A stretch of DNA of 64,000 nt from Methylobacterium fujisawaense (GCF_014138435.1 NZ_JACJIM010000003.1:372001-436000), one strand, 5' to 3'; shown: positions 1 to 8,713, numbered from the stretch's first letter. Notes: generated from the sequence alone by a model not told the origin. Numbers and translations: made by a program.

Positions 1-242
1 TCCGCTGCTTCTGGCTGATGGCCGGGCTGTTGGCCACCAGGCACGCCGGCCTCTCGGCGATCAGCGCCTCGGTCGCCCAGGTGTGCGTACGGAGGGGCTC
101 GACGAGATCGGCGCCCAGCCTTCGCGAGCGGATACGATTCGGTAGCGAGCTCGGCCGGCACCGCATCGACGGCGGTGTCGATGTCCTGGCCGCTGACAAC
201 GGCGGCCTAGCGCAGCTCGGAGATGGTCGAGTTGTTCGCCAT
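1..242 (-). pseudogene. Decayed hypothetical gene remnant (partial)
   Basis: Read on the minus strand from ATG at 242, the frame gives 11 sensible residues, then an amber codon at 207-209, then resumes as a coherent protein up to about position 130. There a single extra base seems to shift the frame: the next phase continues smoothly as a sequence containing GADLVEPLRTHTWATEAL and on to the window edge. A stop that could be a CAG-to-TAG change plus a one-base shift fits a recently inactivated gene. I do not recognise the family, and the far end lies outside the window. It sits downstream of the tRNA-Thr gene on the same strand. Confidence 0.3.
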
Positions 243-299
243 GCTGCCTGCCATGTCCGTCGGGCCGGTCATTCGGTCAGCAAGCGCAGGGCTAAGTGG

Positions 300-375
300 T
301 GGTGCCGCAAGAGGGATTCGAACCCCCGACCCCCTCATTACGAATGAGGTGCTCTACCAGCTGAGCTATTGCGGC
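300..375 (-). tRNA. tRNA-Thr (anticodon CGT), CCA encoded
   Basis: The reverse complement folds as a full cloverleaf: acceptor GCCGCAA paired with TTGCGGC, a D arm with AGCTCAGCTGGTAGAGC, anticodon stem CCTCA/TGAGG around loop TTCGTAA (anticodon CGT, reading ACG), and a T arm with GGTTCGAATCC. The discriminator base is A at 303 and the 3' CCA is encoded at 300-302. Confidence 0.97.
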
Positions 376-485
376 CCTGGTCCCGAGGAACCGTGACCGA
401 CGCACGCAGTGTGCGGCGCCGGACGTGGCAGGCTCATAGCGGCACGGCCTGCGTTAGGCAAGGCCACCGCCGACTATCGAGCACT

Positions 486-1631
486 TCAGAGGTCTCGATG
501 CGACGCCAGTTCGTCTTCCAGGAAGGCCGCCACCGCCGCCCGGTCAATGCCCGGGGCGATGAAGCTCTGGCCGATCCCGCGGGCCAGGATAAAGGTCAGC
601 GCGCCGTCGCGGACTTTCTTGTCCTGCGTCATCGCGTCGAGAATCGACTCGACGGTGCCGCATCCGCCCGGGACCGCCTGCAGACGGGTCGGCAGCCCGG
701 CGAGGGCGAGATGGTTGGCGACGCGGCCGGCATCCTGCCCGCCGCAGAGCCCGAGCCGGGCCGAGAAGCGGAAGGCGAGCGCCATCCCGATCGCCACGCC
801 CTCGCCATGCACCAGCCGGGCGGAATCGTAGCCCGTCAGGCGCTCCAGGGCGTGGCCGAAGGTGTGGCCGAGATTGAGCAGCGCCCGCTCCCCGTCCTCC
901 CGCTCGTCCCGGGTGACCACCGCGGCCTTGGCCCGGCAGCAGGAGGCGACCGCCTGCTCGCGCTCCGGGCCGCCGGAGAAGATCCCGCGCCAGTTCGCCT
1001 CGCACCAGTCGAAGAAGCCCGGATCGGCGATCAGCCCGTACTTGGCGACCTCGGCATAGCCGGCGCGCATCTCGCGCTCGGAGAGGGTGTCGAGGGCGGC
1101 CGTATCGGCCAGGACGAGACGCGGCTGGTGGAAGGCGCCGATCAGGTTCTTGCCCAGCGGCGCATTGATGCCGGTCTTGCCGCCCACCGAGGAATCGACC
1201 TGGGCAAGGAGGCTCGTCGGCACCTGCACGAAGCGCACGCCCCGCCGCAGGGTGGCGGCCGCGAAGCCGGCGAGGTCACCGACCACGCCGCCGCCCAGGG
1301 CCACGACAAGGTCGCCGCGCTCGACCTTGAGGGCGAGCAGACCGTCGCAGACTTCCGCAAAGCCCGCATAGGACTTCGACGCTTCGCCCGGTGCCACCGT
1401 CACCACGCCCGCCTGAAGGCCGGCGCGCTCCAGGCTGGTGCGAAGCCGCGCGGCATAGAGGGCGCCGACGGTGGCGTCCGTCACGATGGCGGCGCGGCGT
1501 CCCCCGAGCGCGGCCACGGCGGCGCCGGCCGTGTCGATCAGCCCGCGGCCGATCAGGATGTCGTAGGCGCGGCCGGCGTCGAGGGGCACGTGGACGGTCA
1601 GGAGGTCCTGACGGGGCGTCGGCTCGGTCAT
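486..1631 (-). CDS. aroB: 3-dehydroquinate synthase
   Basis: Second step of the shikimate pathway: cyclises DAHP to 3-dehydroquinate with NAD and a divalent metal in the cytosol. The 381-residue product shows the NAD-binding GGGVVGDLAGF segment, the KTGIN and KNLIGAF lysine motifs and the metal-binding histidines in RLVHGEG and NLGHTFGHALE, all at family spacing and length. The ATG at 1631 is preferred over an upstream in-frame codon at 1664 because it starts the conserved reading 20 bases after the aroK stop. It is the distal gene of an aroK-aroB operon. Confidence 0.95.
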   Translation of the reverse strand: MTEPTPRQDLLTVHVPLDAGRAYDILIGRGLIDTAGAAVAALGGRRAAIVTDATVGALYAARLRTSLERAGLQAGVVTVAPGEASKSYAGFAEVCDGLLALKVERGDLVVALGGGVVGDLAGFAAATLRRGVRFVQVPTSLLAQVDSSVGGKTGINAPLGKNLIGAFHQPRLVLADTAALDTLSEREMRAGYAEVAKYGLIADPGFFDWCEANWRGIFSGGPEREQAVASCCRAKAAVVTRDEREDGERALLNLGHTFGHALERLTGYDSARLVHGEGVAIGMALAFRFSARLGLCGGQDAGRVANHLALAGLPTRLQAVPGGCGTVESILDAMTQDKKVRDGALTFILARGIGQSFIAPGIDRAAVAAFLEDELASHRDL

Positions 1632-1650
1632 GGGGCGGTTCGCTCGGGTC

Positions 1651-2274
1651 TCACTGGGCGGCAACGGGGACGGAGCCTTCGCCGCTGAGATGGGCGTCCA
1701 GCGCTTCCAGCACGTCCTGGACGACCCGGTCGTGCGACACCTCCCGGGAGATGACCATCACGTCGGCGGCGGCGTAGACCGGGTGGCGCACGGCCATCAG
1801 GTCCCGCATCGTCGCCTCCGGGTCCTCGGTCTGCAGCAGCGGACGGTTGCCGCGCTTGCGCACGCGCCGCATCAGCACGTCCAGATCGGCCTTCAGCCAC
1901 ACCGAGACCGCGGATTCGGCGATGCGGGCGCGCGTCGCCTCGCGGAGGTAGGCGCCGCCGCCGGTCGCCAGGACCAGCGGGCCGGCCCGGAGAAGCCGCG
2001 AGATCACCCGCTCCTCGCCGTCGCGGAAGCTCGGCTCGCCATAGATGGCGAAGATGTCGGGGATCGTCAGGCCGGCCGCCGCTTCGATCTCGATGTCGGC
2101 ATCCTTGAAGATCAGCCCGAGGCGACTCGCCAAGCGCCGGCCGACGGTGCTCTTGCCCGCCCCCATGAGGCCGACGAGCACGATCGAGCGCAGGCCGAGC
2201 GCGCGGCGCAGACGCGCCTCGATCGGTTCACCCGCCGCCTCCTCGCTTATGGCCTCCTGCATCGACTCCTGCAT
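1651..2274 (-). CDS. aroK: Shikimate kinase
   Basis: Phosphorylates shikimate with ATP. The 207-residue product carries the P-loop GLMGAGKST, the DADIEIE shikimate/Mg-binding segment, the FRDGEE segment, the ATGGGAY motif and an RNRPLL-like lid (here RGNRPLLQ). An N-terminal extension of about 20 charged residues precedes the kinase fold; ATG 2274 is chosen because the frame upstream (to 2385) is low-complexity and unlike any shikimate kinase. Transcribed ahead of aroB and divergently from the small membrane protein/xerD pair, so 2275-2517 should hold both promoters. Confidence 0.95.
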   Translation of the reverse strand: MQESMQEAISEEAAGEPIEARLRRALGLRSIVLVGLMGAGKSTVGRRLASRLGLIFKDADIEIEAAAGLTIPDIFAIYGEPSFRDGEERVISRLLRAGPLVLATGGGAYLREATRARIAESAVSVWLKADLDVLMRRVRKRGNRPLLQTEDPEATMRDLMAVRHPVYAAADVMVISREVSHDRVVQDVLEALDAHLSGEGSVPVAAQ

Positions 2275-2517
2275 CGCATCCGTGTGGCGTCCCCGCCTCC
2301 TCACCGGCCCCCGAGCGGCTGTCGCCGGGCTGCCTCCATCCTGCGGCAGGCTCTTAGCGCGATTCAAGCGGGCTGCGAAACGCATCGCTGTGTCGTTGTG
2401 GGCCTTGTCAGCGCCGCGTTCGCGTGGTCGAACCCGAGCACCCGCGGCGGCTCGGAGACAGCCCTCGCCCGTCCCCCTTCCCGCCGCCAGCGCCCGTCTG
2501 CCCGAGGTTCGACCGAC

Positions 2518-2670
2518 GTGCCGACCCTATTCCGTTTCTTCGCCACCCTCGCGATCCTGGCGGGTCTGGTTTTCGCTGCGATGTTCGCCTTGGCGAATTT
2601 CGTCCAGCCGACGCCGCGGGAGATGACTGTTTCCATCCCCGCCTCGAAGCTCCAGCCCGGCAACCGTTGA
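2518..2670 (+). CDS. Small conserved single-pass membrane protein upstream of xerD
   Basis: A 50-residue protein starting at GTG 2518 has one clear membrane segment (residues about 5-25) followed by a short polar tail containing PTPREMTVSIP. From memory, similar tiny proteins occur between aroK and xerD in many Hyphomicrobiales, which supports it being real; their function is unknown. Its TGA stop overlaps the TTG start of xerD (TTGA), indicating translational coupling. It is usually annotated as hypothetical, sometimes misleadingly as a histidine kinase. Confidence 0.65.
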   Translation: MPTLFRFFATLAILAGLVFAAMFALANFVQPTPREMTVSIPASKLQPGNR

Positions 2671-3611
2671 GCGGGTCGGACGTCTCCGGCGATGCCGGCC
2701 GGGCGCTCTGCCCCGAGGCCGCCGACTATCTCGACATGCTGGCCGCCGAGCGCGGTGCCGGCCTCAACACCCTGACCGCCTACCGGCGCGATCTGGAGGA
2801 TTATCTCGGTTACCTCGCCCGGTCGGGGACCGCGCTCGACGCCGTGGATTCCGGCACGCTCCGGGCCTTCCTGATCGATCTCGAGACCCGCGGCCTCAAG
2901 GCCTCCTCGGCAGCGCGGCGCCTGTCCTGCGTGCGCGGTTTCCACAAGTTCCTGTACGCCGAGGGGGGCGCCGAGAGCGATCCCAGCGTCGCGGTCTCCG
3001 GACCGCGCCGGGGACGGTCGCTGCCCAAGGTGCTCTCCATCGCGGAGGTCGACCGGTTGCTCGCCACCGCGCAGGCGGCCGCCGCCGCCGAGCAGCCGCC
3101 GGGGCCGGCCCGCCGGGCACGCCGGATGGTGTGCCTGCTCGAGTTGCTCTACGCTACGGGCCTGCGCGTCTCGGAGCTGGTCGCGCTGCCGCGCGCGGCG
3201 GGCGTGAGCCGCGAGCGCTACCTCTTCATCAAGGGCAAGGGCGGCCGCGAGCGCTTGGTCCCCCTGACCGAGGCGGCCTGCGCCGCCATGTCGGCCCATC
3301 TTCCGGCGGTGCCGGAGGACTCCGCGTGGCTGTTCCCCGCCGACAGCGACAGCGGCTATCTCACCCGGCAGGCCTTCGCCCGCGACCTGAAGACGCTCGC
3401 TGCGGCGGCCGGCCTGCATCCGGACCGCGTCAGCCCCCACGTGCTCCGTCACGCCTTCGCCAGCCATCTCCTGCAGAACGGGGCCGACCTGCGCATCGTC
3501 CAAGAGCTGCTCGGTCATGCCGACATCTCGACAACGCAGATCTACACGCACGTGCTCGATGAACGCCTGAAGGCGATGGTCCGCGATCTGCATCCGTTGA
3601 TGGATGGCTGA
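2667..3611 (+). CDS. xerD: Site-specific tyrosine recombinase XerD
   Basis: Tyrosine recombinase that, with XerC and FtsK, resolves chromosome dimers at dif. The 314-residue product has an N-terminal SAM-like core-binding domain (about 14-100) and a catalytic domain with the full residue set: R167 in GLRVSEL, K191 in the beta-hairpin, H258 and R261 in HVLRH, H284 in GHADIS and the nucleophile Y293. The TTG start at 2667 overlaps the upstream stop; the longer open frame to 2424 is a shadow of the small membrane gene. A XerC-like reading is possible, but the position beside aroK/aroB favours XerD. Confidence 0.9.
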   Translation: MSGSDVSGDAGRALCPEAADYLDMLAAERGAGLNTLTAYRRDLEDYLGYLARSGTALDAVDSGTLRAFLIDLETRGLKASSAARRLSCVRGFHKFLYAEGGAESDPSVAVSGPRRGRSLPKVLSIAEVDRLLATAQAAAAAEQPPGPARRARRMVCLLELLYATGLRVSELVALPRAAGVSRERYLFIKGKGGRERLVPLTEAACAAMSAHLPAVPEDSAWLFPADSDSGYLTRQAFARDLKTLAAAAGLHPDRVSPHVLRHAFASHLLQNGADLRIVQELLGHADISTTQIYTHVLDERLKAMVRDLHPLMDG

Positions 3612-3654
3612 GGATCACCGCACAGAACGCGTGGCAATCCTGGTCGATCGCCCC

Positions 3655-3663
3655 AATTGTATA
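3655..3663. promoter_or_regulatory. Candidate OhrR-type operator half-site
   Basis: AATTGTATA lies about 80 bases upstream of the ohrR-like gene in an unusually A/T-rich island. Known OhrR operators contain inverted AATTGTA-type half-sites; only one clear half is visible here, so this is tentative. Confidence 0.25.
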
Positions 3664-3739
3664 GGTTATGCGAAATGCCTAAGAGGGGCCTTTCGCCATA
3701 CCGGTACGCGAGCCAGCCTTTACCAGAGAGAGTTTTCCT

Positions 3740-4258
3740 ATGTCAGGCCCTTCGGCCTCGCAGATCGGCGCTGAGCTGGATCAGGCGGGGCACACGCGTG
3801 CCGATCAGCCTTCGCAGCAGGAGCGGCAGCGCCTCGACAATCAGCTGTGCTTCGCGGTCTACGCCGCCGCGCACGCCTTCGGTCGCGCCTACAGAAACCT
3901 TCTCGGGCGCTACGAGCTGACCTATCCGCAATACATCGTCCTGCTGGTGCTCTGGGAGCAGGACGGCCTTTCGGTGAAGGAGATCGGCAATCGTCTGTTC
4001 CTGGATTCAGGTACGCTGACGCCGCTTCTGAAGCGCCTCGAGGCCTCAGGCCGGGTTCGCCGTGCCCGCGACCGGGTCGACGAGCGTCAGGTCAGCATCT
4101 TCCTCACCCCGGCCGGCCTAGCCCTGCGCGACGAACTGGCCTGCATCCCCGACGAGGCGGGCGGCCTGACCGGCTTCGACATCCAGGGTCGCAAGGATCT
4201 CCTTCACGATCTCGTTACCCTCAGGTTGAGCCTTCAGGCAGGTCTCGCGTCCGACTAG
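3740..4258 (+). CDS. ohrR: MarR-family organic-peroxide sensor, OhrR type
   Basis: Winged-helix repressor of the OhrR branch, which releases DNA when a reactive cysteine is oxidised by organic hydroperoxides. The 172-residue product has a disordered N-terminus of about 30 residues, then [10 protein letters not shown] with the sensing cysteine at C37, the [13 protein letters not shown] segment, the DNA-recognition helix around [13 protein letters not shown] and the DERQ wing. A second cysteine at C135 would suit the two-Cys mechanism. No ohr peroxidase gene is adjacent; the next gene is a convergent cytochrome c. Confidence 0.82.
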   Translation: MSGPSASQIGAELDQAGHTRADQPSQQERQRLDNQLCFAVYAAAHAFGRAYRNLLGRYELTYPQYIVLLVLWEQDGLSVKEIGNRLFLDSGTLTPLLKRLEASGRVRRARDRVDERQVSIFLTPAGLALRDELACIPDEAGGLTGFDIQGRKDLLHDLVTLRLSLQAGLASD

Positions 4259-4272
4259 GGACCGCACCCGGC

Positions 4273-4300
4273 CCGGGAGCGACCGCGCGGTCGCTCCCGG
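4273..4300. terminator. Bidirectional terminator-like palindrome
   Basis: A perfect 28-base palindrome (CCGGGAGCGACCGC and its complement) sits between the convergent ohrR-like and cytochrome c genes and is followed by TTCTGGCTT on the plus strand. It can terminate both transcripts. Confidence 0.75.
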
Positions 4301-4324
4301 TTCTGGCTTGCGCGGATTCGCCTC

Positions 4325-4690
4325 TCAGGACTGCGTCTTGAGGTAGGCGATGACGTCGTTGATCTTCTTGTCGTCGGGATAGCCCTGGAAGATCATCTTG
4401 GTGCCCGGGACCTTCGCCTTCGGGTTCTTCAGCCACTCGTGCAGGTTGGCCTCGTCCCAGGTGATGCCCGAGTTCTTCAGGGCGGCGGAGTAGTTGTAAC
4501 CCTCGTAGGTGCCCGCCTTGCGGCCGACGACACCCTTCAGGTCAGGGCCCACGCCGTTCTTCTGGAAATTGTGGCACGCCTTGCAGGGAGCGAACGCCTT
4601 CTCGCCGGCGGCCGCATCCCCGGCCTCCTGGGCCTGTGCCGCGAGCGGCATGACAACGGCAAGGACGGCGCCGAAAACGAGTGAACGCAT
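4325..4690 (-). CDS. Class I c-type cytochrome (cytochrome c2/c550-like), periplasmic
   Basis: A 121-residue soluble electron carrier. A Sec signal peptide with probable cleavage after AQA (about residue 20) precedes one haem site CKACH (C36, C39, H40) and a sixth-ligand methionine at M99 in GTKM. Length and the KGVVGRKAGT and YSAALKNSG segments match cytochrome c2/c550. The start is set by a strong AGGAGGAAATCC Shine-Dalgarno just before ATG 4690; the longer GTG frame to 4711 would bury this site. Likely shuttles electrons to oxidases or a dehydrogenase; no partner gene is adjacent. Confidence 0.92.
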   Translation of the reverse strand: MRSLVFGAVLAVVMPLAAQAQEAGDAAAGEKAFAPCKACHNFQKNGVGPDLKGVVGRKAGTYEGYNYSAALKNSGITWDEANLHEWLKNPKAKVPGTKMIFQGYPDDKKINDVIAYLKTQS

Positions 4691-4936
4691 GGATTTCCTC
4701 CTGTTGGCCACCGTTGCGGCAGCGATGCGGGCAGAGCTTGCCTGCCTGGAATAGCTCTAAATGAATCTGCCCGGCGGGCGCAACGGCCTAGTCTGGCAAA
4801 GCCGTCGCCCGTGTTCAGATCGGCGGCCGACCCGGCGCGCCGCCTGCCTCAACACGGTGCGGCCGGTTTGGCTCCCCGGATGGCTGGAAGCCCCGTCCGG
4901 CCGCCGGCGGCCGGTCGCGCGCTCACCGCGCCTGTC

Positions 4937-5953
4937 TCAGACGCCGTGGTAGGTCCGATACCAATCGACGAAGTGCCCGATGCCCGTCTTCAACGGCGTG
5001 GCGGGGCGGAATCCGGTCTCGTGCACGAGATCGTCGATGTCGGCGTAGGTCGCCGGAACATCGCCCGGCTGCATAGGCAGCAGGATCTTCTCCGCCTTGC
5101 GGCCCAGGGCCACCTCAAGGAGTGCAATCATCTCCAGAAGCGCCACCGGCTCGTTGTTGCCGATGTTGTAGATCCGGTAGGGGGCGGCGCTGGTCCCCGG
5201 ATCCGGCTCGGCAGCGCTCCAGGCGGGGTTTGGCGTGGCCGGCCGTTCCGTCAGAGCCCGAATCCCCGCGACGATGTCGTCGATGTAGGTGAAGTCACGG
5301 AGCATTTGCCCTTCGTTGAACACCCGGATCGGCTCGCCCGCCAGGATGGCGCGGGTGAACAGATACAGGGCCATGTCCGGCCGACCCCAGGGGCCGTAGA
5401 CGGTGAAGAACCGCAGGCCGGTGGTCGGCAGCCCGTAGAGATGGCTGTAGCTGTGCGCCATCAGCTCGTTCGCCTTCTTGGTCGCGGCGTAGAGGCTGAG
5501 CGGATGGTCGACGTTCTGATGCACCGAGAAGGGCATGGTCGTGCCGCCGCCGTAGACGGAACTCGATGAGGCGTAGAGCAGATGCTCCACACCCCCGTGG
5601 CGGCAGGCCTCCAGAATGTTCAGGAAGCCGACGAGGTTGCTCGCCGCATAGGCATGGGGATCGGTGAGCGAATGACGCACGCCCGCCTGGGCTGCGAGGT
5701 GGATCACCGTCCGGAAGTCGTGACGGCGGAACAGCGCGTCGAGGCCGTCCCGGTCCGCGAGGTCGAGCCGCGTGAAGCTGTGGCCCTCGAAGCCCGCGAG
5801 ACGGGAAAGCCGGGCCTCCTTGAGCCGCACGTCGTAATAGGCGTTGACGCTGTCGAGTCCGACGACCTGGCGGCCGGACTCGAGGAGACGCAAAGCGAGC
5901 TGGTTCCCGATGAAGCCGGCGACGCCGGTGATCAAGACAGGGGGCTGTGACAT
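4937..5953 (-). CDS. NAD-dependent epimerase/dehydratase, UDP-glucuronate 4-epimerase-like
   Basis: Extended short-chain dehydrogenase of 338 residues acting on a nucleotide sugar. The N-terminus has the Rossmann motif GVAGFIG (G10, G13, G16); the serine segment ASSSSVYG and the YAATKKANE segment supply the Ser-Tyr-Lys triad, and FFTVYGPWGRPDMAL is typical of the UDP-glucuronate epimerase (CapI/LspL) branch. The product would be UDP-galacturonate for surface polysaccharide or LPS. ATG 5953 starts right before the first beta strand. It stands alone, divergent from a small membrane gene. Confidence 0.88.
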   Translation of the reverse strand: MSQPPVLITGVAGFIGNQLALRLLESGRQVVGLDSVNAYYDVRLKEARLSRLAGFEGHSFTRLDLADRDGLDALFRRHDFRTVIHLAAQAGVRHSLTDPHAYAASNLVGFLNILEACRHGGVEHLLYASSSSVYGGGTTMPFSVHQNVDHPLSLYAATKKANELMAHSYSHLYGLPTTGLRFFTVYGPWGRPDMALYLFTRAILAGEPIRVFNEGQMLRDFTYIDDIVAGIRALTERPATPNPAWSAAEPDPGTSAAPYRIYNIGNNEPVALLEMIALLEVALGRKAEKILLPMQPGDVPATYADIDDLVHETGFRPATPLKTGIGHFVDWYRTYHGV

Positions 5954-6110
5954 CCGCGGACCGACGGGCGGACAAGCCCGCCGAACGCGCGCTGTAGCAT
6001 GGGGCCGGAAGCCGACAAATCGGATCGCAGCGGGCGCCGGGAGCGGCGATCCGGGATGCCCCTGCACGGCTTGTCGCCCCGGCTCTGAGCCCTGTAGGTT
6101 CGCGGGTGCC

Positions 6111-6350
6111 GTGCAGACAAACCCGCGACCGCTCCCGGACAGCCTGACGCGCCTGCTCGCCGTGCCGGAGCAGCGGCCGGTCGGAGCGCGTCCCGAGCCT
6201 TCGCGCAGGGGCGGCGTGTCACGAACACCGGATCGGCGCTCGGCGCACGCGGCGCTGGAGACAGCGATCCTCCGCGGGTTCGTGTTCGCCGTTTCGGGGG
6301 GCGTCTGGCTCGTCGTCCTGGCACTCTCCCTCCGGCACTTCGCACGGTAG
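6111..6350 (+). CDS. Hypothetical small single-pass membrane protein
   Basis: A 79-residue reading from GTG 6111 has a proline/arginine-rich N-terminal half and one strong hydrophobic segment near the C-terminus (GFVFAVSGGVWLVVLALSL), then RHFAR. No family is recognised. Coding is uncertain: the start codon is weak and the N-terminal half is low complexity, but the clean membrane segment next to the stop argues for a tail-anchored protein. Confidence 0.35.
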   Translation: MQTNPRPLPDSLTRLLAVPEQRPVGARPEPSRRGGVSRTPDRRSAHAALETAILRGFVFAVSGGVWLVVLALSLRHFAR

Positions 6351-6492
6351 GCGCTCCCCGCCGTGCCGCTGCGCCGGCTGCTGTGGATAGCGGGATTTCG
6401 TCGGGCCTTCTGCTTCTTCTAACCGTACGCGAACCGCCGAGTTCGCTATTGAGGCACCAAGACGGGGGCGGCTCTGCTGCAAGGATTGAGCG

Positions 6493-6756
6493 ATGTCTCT
6501 GACGGGGCGTTTCTGGTTCCGAAAGACCTGGACGGGGCGACTGGTGTTGCTGGTCGAGGAAGAGCGTCCCCGCTGGTTCGGCCGCGGCTCCGGTAAGCCG
6601 CGCTGGCGCAACGCCAAGCTCCTCGACTTCGCCGAGCCGGAACTGCGTCCGCTCATGGCCATGGAGAAGCAGCACCGCGCGGCCGGCGTCACCGGCCAAG
6701 TGCGGGCCCTCCGCCCGGTCCCGTCCGCACCGGACAGACGCGCCGCGAACGGCTGA
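6493..6756 (+). CDS. Hypothetical small basic protein
   Basis: An 87-residue protein from ATG 6493, preceded by AAGGATTGAGCG which serves as a good ribosome site. The N-terminal half (GRFWFRKTWTGRLVLLVEEE) looks like two beta strands followed by a W/R-rich segment. I do not recognise a named family; composition and ribosome site make it likely real. It is the first of four consecutive small plus-strand genes ending at an MFS transporter. Confidence 0.6.
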   Translation: MSLTGRFWFRKTWTGRLVLLVEEERPRWFGRGSGKPRWRNAKLLDFAEPELRPLMAMEKQHRAAGVTGQVRALRPVPSAPDRRAANG

Positions 6757-6865
6757 GGACGGGCGCGGCTGGGCGGCCTGCGCTGCGGTTTGGTCCAAGG
6801 ACCGGCGATCCCCACCTATCGCGGATCGCTCCGCCCTGGCGGACGCCTCCGAGCCGGTAAAAGCC

Positions 6866-7123
6866 ATGCCGCGGTACTTCTTCCATACGCATATCGGCGC
6901 GGATGTCGTCTCCGACCCGACCGGGACCGAGCTGCGCGATCCGGACGCGGCGTGGGAGATGGCCCAGGAGACGATCCGCGCCGCCCTGCGCAATCCGCAG
7001 AATCAGGCCCGGCTGATGACCGCATGCCTCGTGGTCATGGACGATGACGGCGAGGTCGTGCTGGAATTCCCGTTCAGCGAGGCCGTCGTGCTTCCGCCGT
7101 CGGAGGATCCGACGCGTCACTGA
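6866..7123 (+). CDS. DUF6894-type small protein
   Basis: An 85-residue protein opening MPRYFFHTHIGADVVSD with the DPTGTELRD turn and an AWEMAQE helix, then strands LMTACLVVMDDDGEVVLEFPF. This pattern (PRYFFH, D-x-G-x-E, hydrophobic strand, final E-x-P-F) is that of DUF6894, which is very common in Methylobacterium and rhizobia and usually multi-copy. Function unknown; acidic and probably cytosolic. Confidence 0.8.
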   Translation: MPRYFFHTHIGADVVSDPTGTELRDPDAAWEMAQETIRAALRNPQNQARLMTACLVVMDDDGEVVLEFPFSEAVVLPPSEDPTRH

Positions 7124-7190
7124 GAGCGACGACGCGCGCGATCCGCGCCCTACATCGCGGCGCAGCCTACCGATACGGAGCTGCGCCCGA

Positions 7191-7397
7191 ATGGATTCGC
7201 CCCCGAACGATCTCGATGCCCGCGCGCTCGGCCGAGCCGCATCCGCCAAGGGCTCGGCCGCGAAAGCCCGCGCCTGCGCGCAGGGGACGGAAGCGCCCGC
7301 GCTCCGGCTGTCCGGTCATGACGAAGCCCTGGCGGATGGCGCAGAATCCGTGACCGGCGGTCTCGCCAAGCACCCGGTCGACGGATCGGCCCGCTGA
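7191..7397 (+). CDS. Hypothetical small protein coupled to MFS transporter
   Basis: A 68-residue, alanine-rich reading from ATG 7191. No family recognised. What supports it is the junction: its TGA (7395-7397) overlaps the ATG of the following transporter as TGATG, a usual translational-coupling arrangement. Composition is otherwise bland, so a chance frame cannot be excluded. Confidence 0.4.
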   Translation: MDSPPNDLDARALGRAASAKGSAAKARACAQGTEAPALRLSGHDEALADGAESVTGGLAKHPVDGSAR

Positions 7398-8713
7398 TGG
7401 ACGCCCGGACCGCACCGCATCCCGGCGCACATCATCCTACGCTCGACCGCAAGTCGGTCGGGGCCGTCGTCCTGGGCAATGCTCTCGAGTTCTACGATTT
7501 CACGGTCTACGCCTTCTTCGCCAAGCCGATCGGCGAGGCCTTCTTCCCGGCAAACGATCCGACCCACAGCCTGCTGGCGTCGCTGGCCCTGTTCGGCATC
7601 GGCTACGTCATGCGGCCCATCGGCGGCGTGCTGATCGGCGCCTTCGCGGACCGTGCCGGCCGCAAGCCCGCGATGCTGATCACCATCGCGCTGATGGCGG
7701 TCGGCATGCTGATGCTGGCCGCCTGCCCCGCCTACGCGACGATCGGCGGCTGGGCGCAGGTGATCGTCATCGCCGGACGGCTCGTGCAGGGGCTCGCCCT
7801 CGGCGGCGAGGTCGGCCCGTCCACTGCCTTCCTGCTGGAGGCGGCGCCGCCGGAGAAGCGCGGCTTCGTGACGAGTTGGCAGATCGCCAGCCAGGGCTGT
7901 GCGGCCCTGTTCGCCGGGATTTTCGCGACCGCCCTGGCGCTCGTCCTCGGCGACCAGGCCATGGCGCAATGGGGCTGGCGGCTGATGTTCGCCCTCGGCC
8001 TGTGCGTGGTGCCGGTCGGCCTCGTCATCCGCAGTCATCTGCCGGAGACGGCCGGCGCCGAGGAGGATCCGGACGCGGCCGCCTCGACCCTGGCGGTGGT
8101 CGGCCGGTTGCTGCGGGAGCATGGCCGGCTGCTGGGCCTGACCTTCCTGGTCATCGCCGCCTCCACCGTGTCGAACGCGGTCGGCACCAACATGCCGGTC
8201 TTCGCCGGCGCGACGCTCGGCTTGAGCGAGACGGCCGCCACGGCGGTGCCGATCGCGCTCGGGCTCGCCTCCGTGATCTTTCCGCTGCTCGGCGGCTGGC
8301 TCGCCGACCGGGTCGGCCGGCGGCCGGTGATGATCTGGCCGCGCGCGCTGATCCTGATCCTGGCGGTTCCGGCCTTCGCCTGGGTCGTGCAGGCGCCGAG
8401 CGCCGCCAGCGTCTACGCGGTCACCTTCCTGCTGTCAGCGCTGTCTTCCATCAACGCCGCCGCGGTGATCGTCGGCATTCCGGAGGCGCTGCCGCGGGCC
8501 GTCCGCAGCGCCGGGCTGTCGATCGTCTACGCGGTCTCGGTCTCGGTGTTCGGCGGCAGCACCAATTACGTGGTGAACTGGTTGATCGCCACGACCGGCG
8601 ACCGGCTCGCGCCGGCCTACTATCTCGCCGCGTTCAGCCTCGTCGGGACCGTTGCCGCCTTCCTGCTGCCGGAGACGCGCGGGCGGGACCTCGACGCCGA
8701 TGCGGAGGCCTGA
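7397..8713 (+). CDS. MFS transporter, metabolite:H+ symporter (MHS) family
   Basis: A 438-residue inner-membrane protein with 12 predicted membrane segments. The start segment GNALEFYDFTVYAFFAKPIG, the loop GAFADRAGRKPAM (MFS signature) and GRLVQGLALGGEVGPS are hallmarks of the MHS branch, which takes up organic acids such as citrate, ketoglutarate or proline/betaine with protons. Substrate cannot be told from sequence. Starts in overlap with the preceding small gene. Confidence 0.88.
   Translation: MDARTAPHPGAHHPTLDRKSVGAVVLGNALEFYDFTVYAFFAKPIGEAFFPANDPTHSLLASLALFGIGYVMRPIGGVLIGAFADRAGRKPAMLITIALMAVGMLMLAACPAYATIGGWAQVIVIAGRLVQGLALGGEVGPSTAFLLEAAPPEKRGFVTSWQIASQGCAALFAGIFATALALVLGDQAMAQWGWRLMFALGLCVVPVGLVIRSHLPETAGAEEDPDAAASTLAVVGRLLREHGRLLGLTFLVIAASTVSNAVGTNMPVFAGATLGLSETAATAVPIALGLASVIFPLLGGWLADRVGRRPVMIWPRALILILAVPAFAWVVQAPSAASVYAVTFLLSALSSINAAAVIVGIPEALPRAVRSAGLSIVYAVSVSVFGGSTNYVVNWLIATTGDRLAPAYYLAAFSLVGTVAAFLLPETRGRDLDADAEA

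Noticed and set aside
18..347. 109-residue plus-strand open frame at the window start
   Set aside because: It runs through the tRNA-Thr gene antisense and has no protein-like pattern; the minus strand reads better.
1..375. Possible integrated mobile element at the tRNA-Thr gene
   Set aside because: No integrase and no direct repeat of the tRNA 3' end was found within the window; the neighbouring remnant shows no mobile-element motif.
369..1688. 439-residue plus-strand frame opposite aroB
   Set aside because: Antisense shadow of aroB; arginine/glycine-rich composition is typical of high-GC shadow frames.
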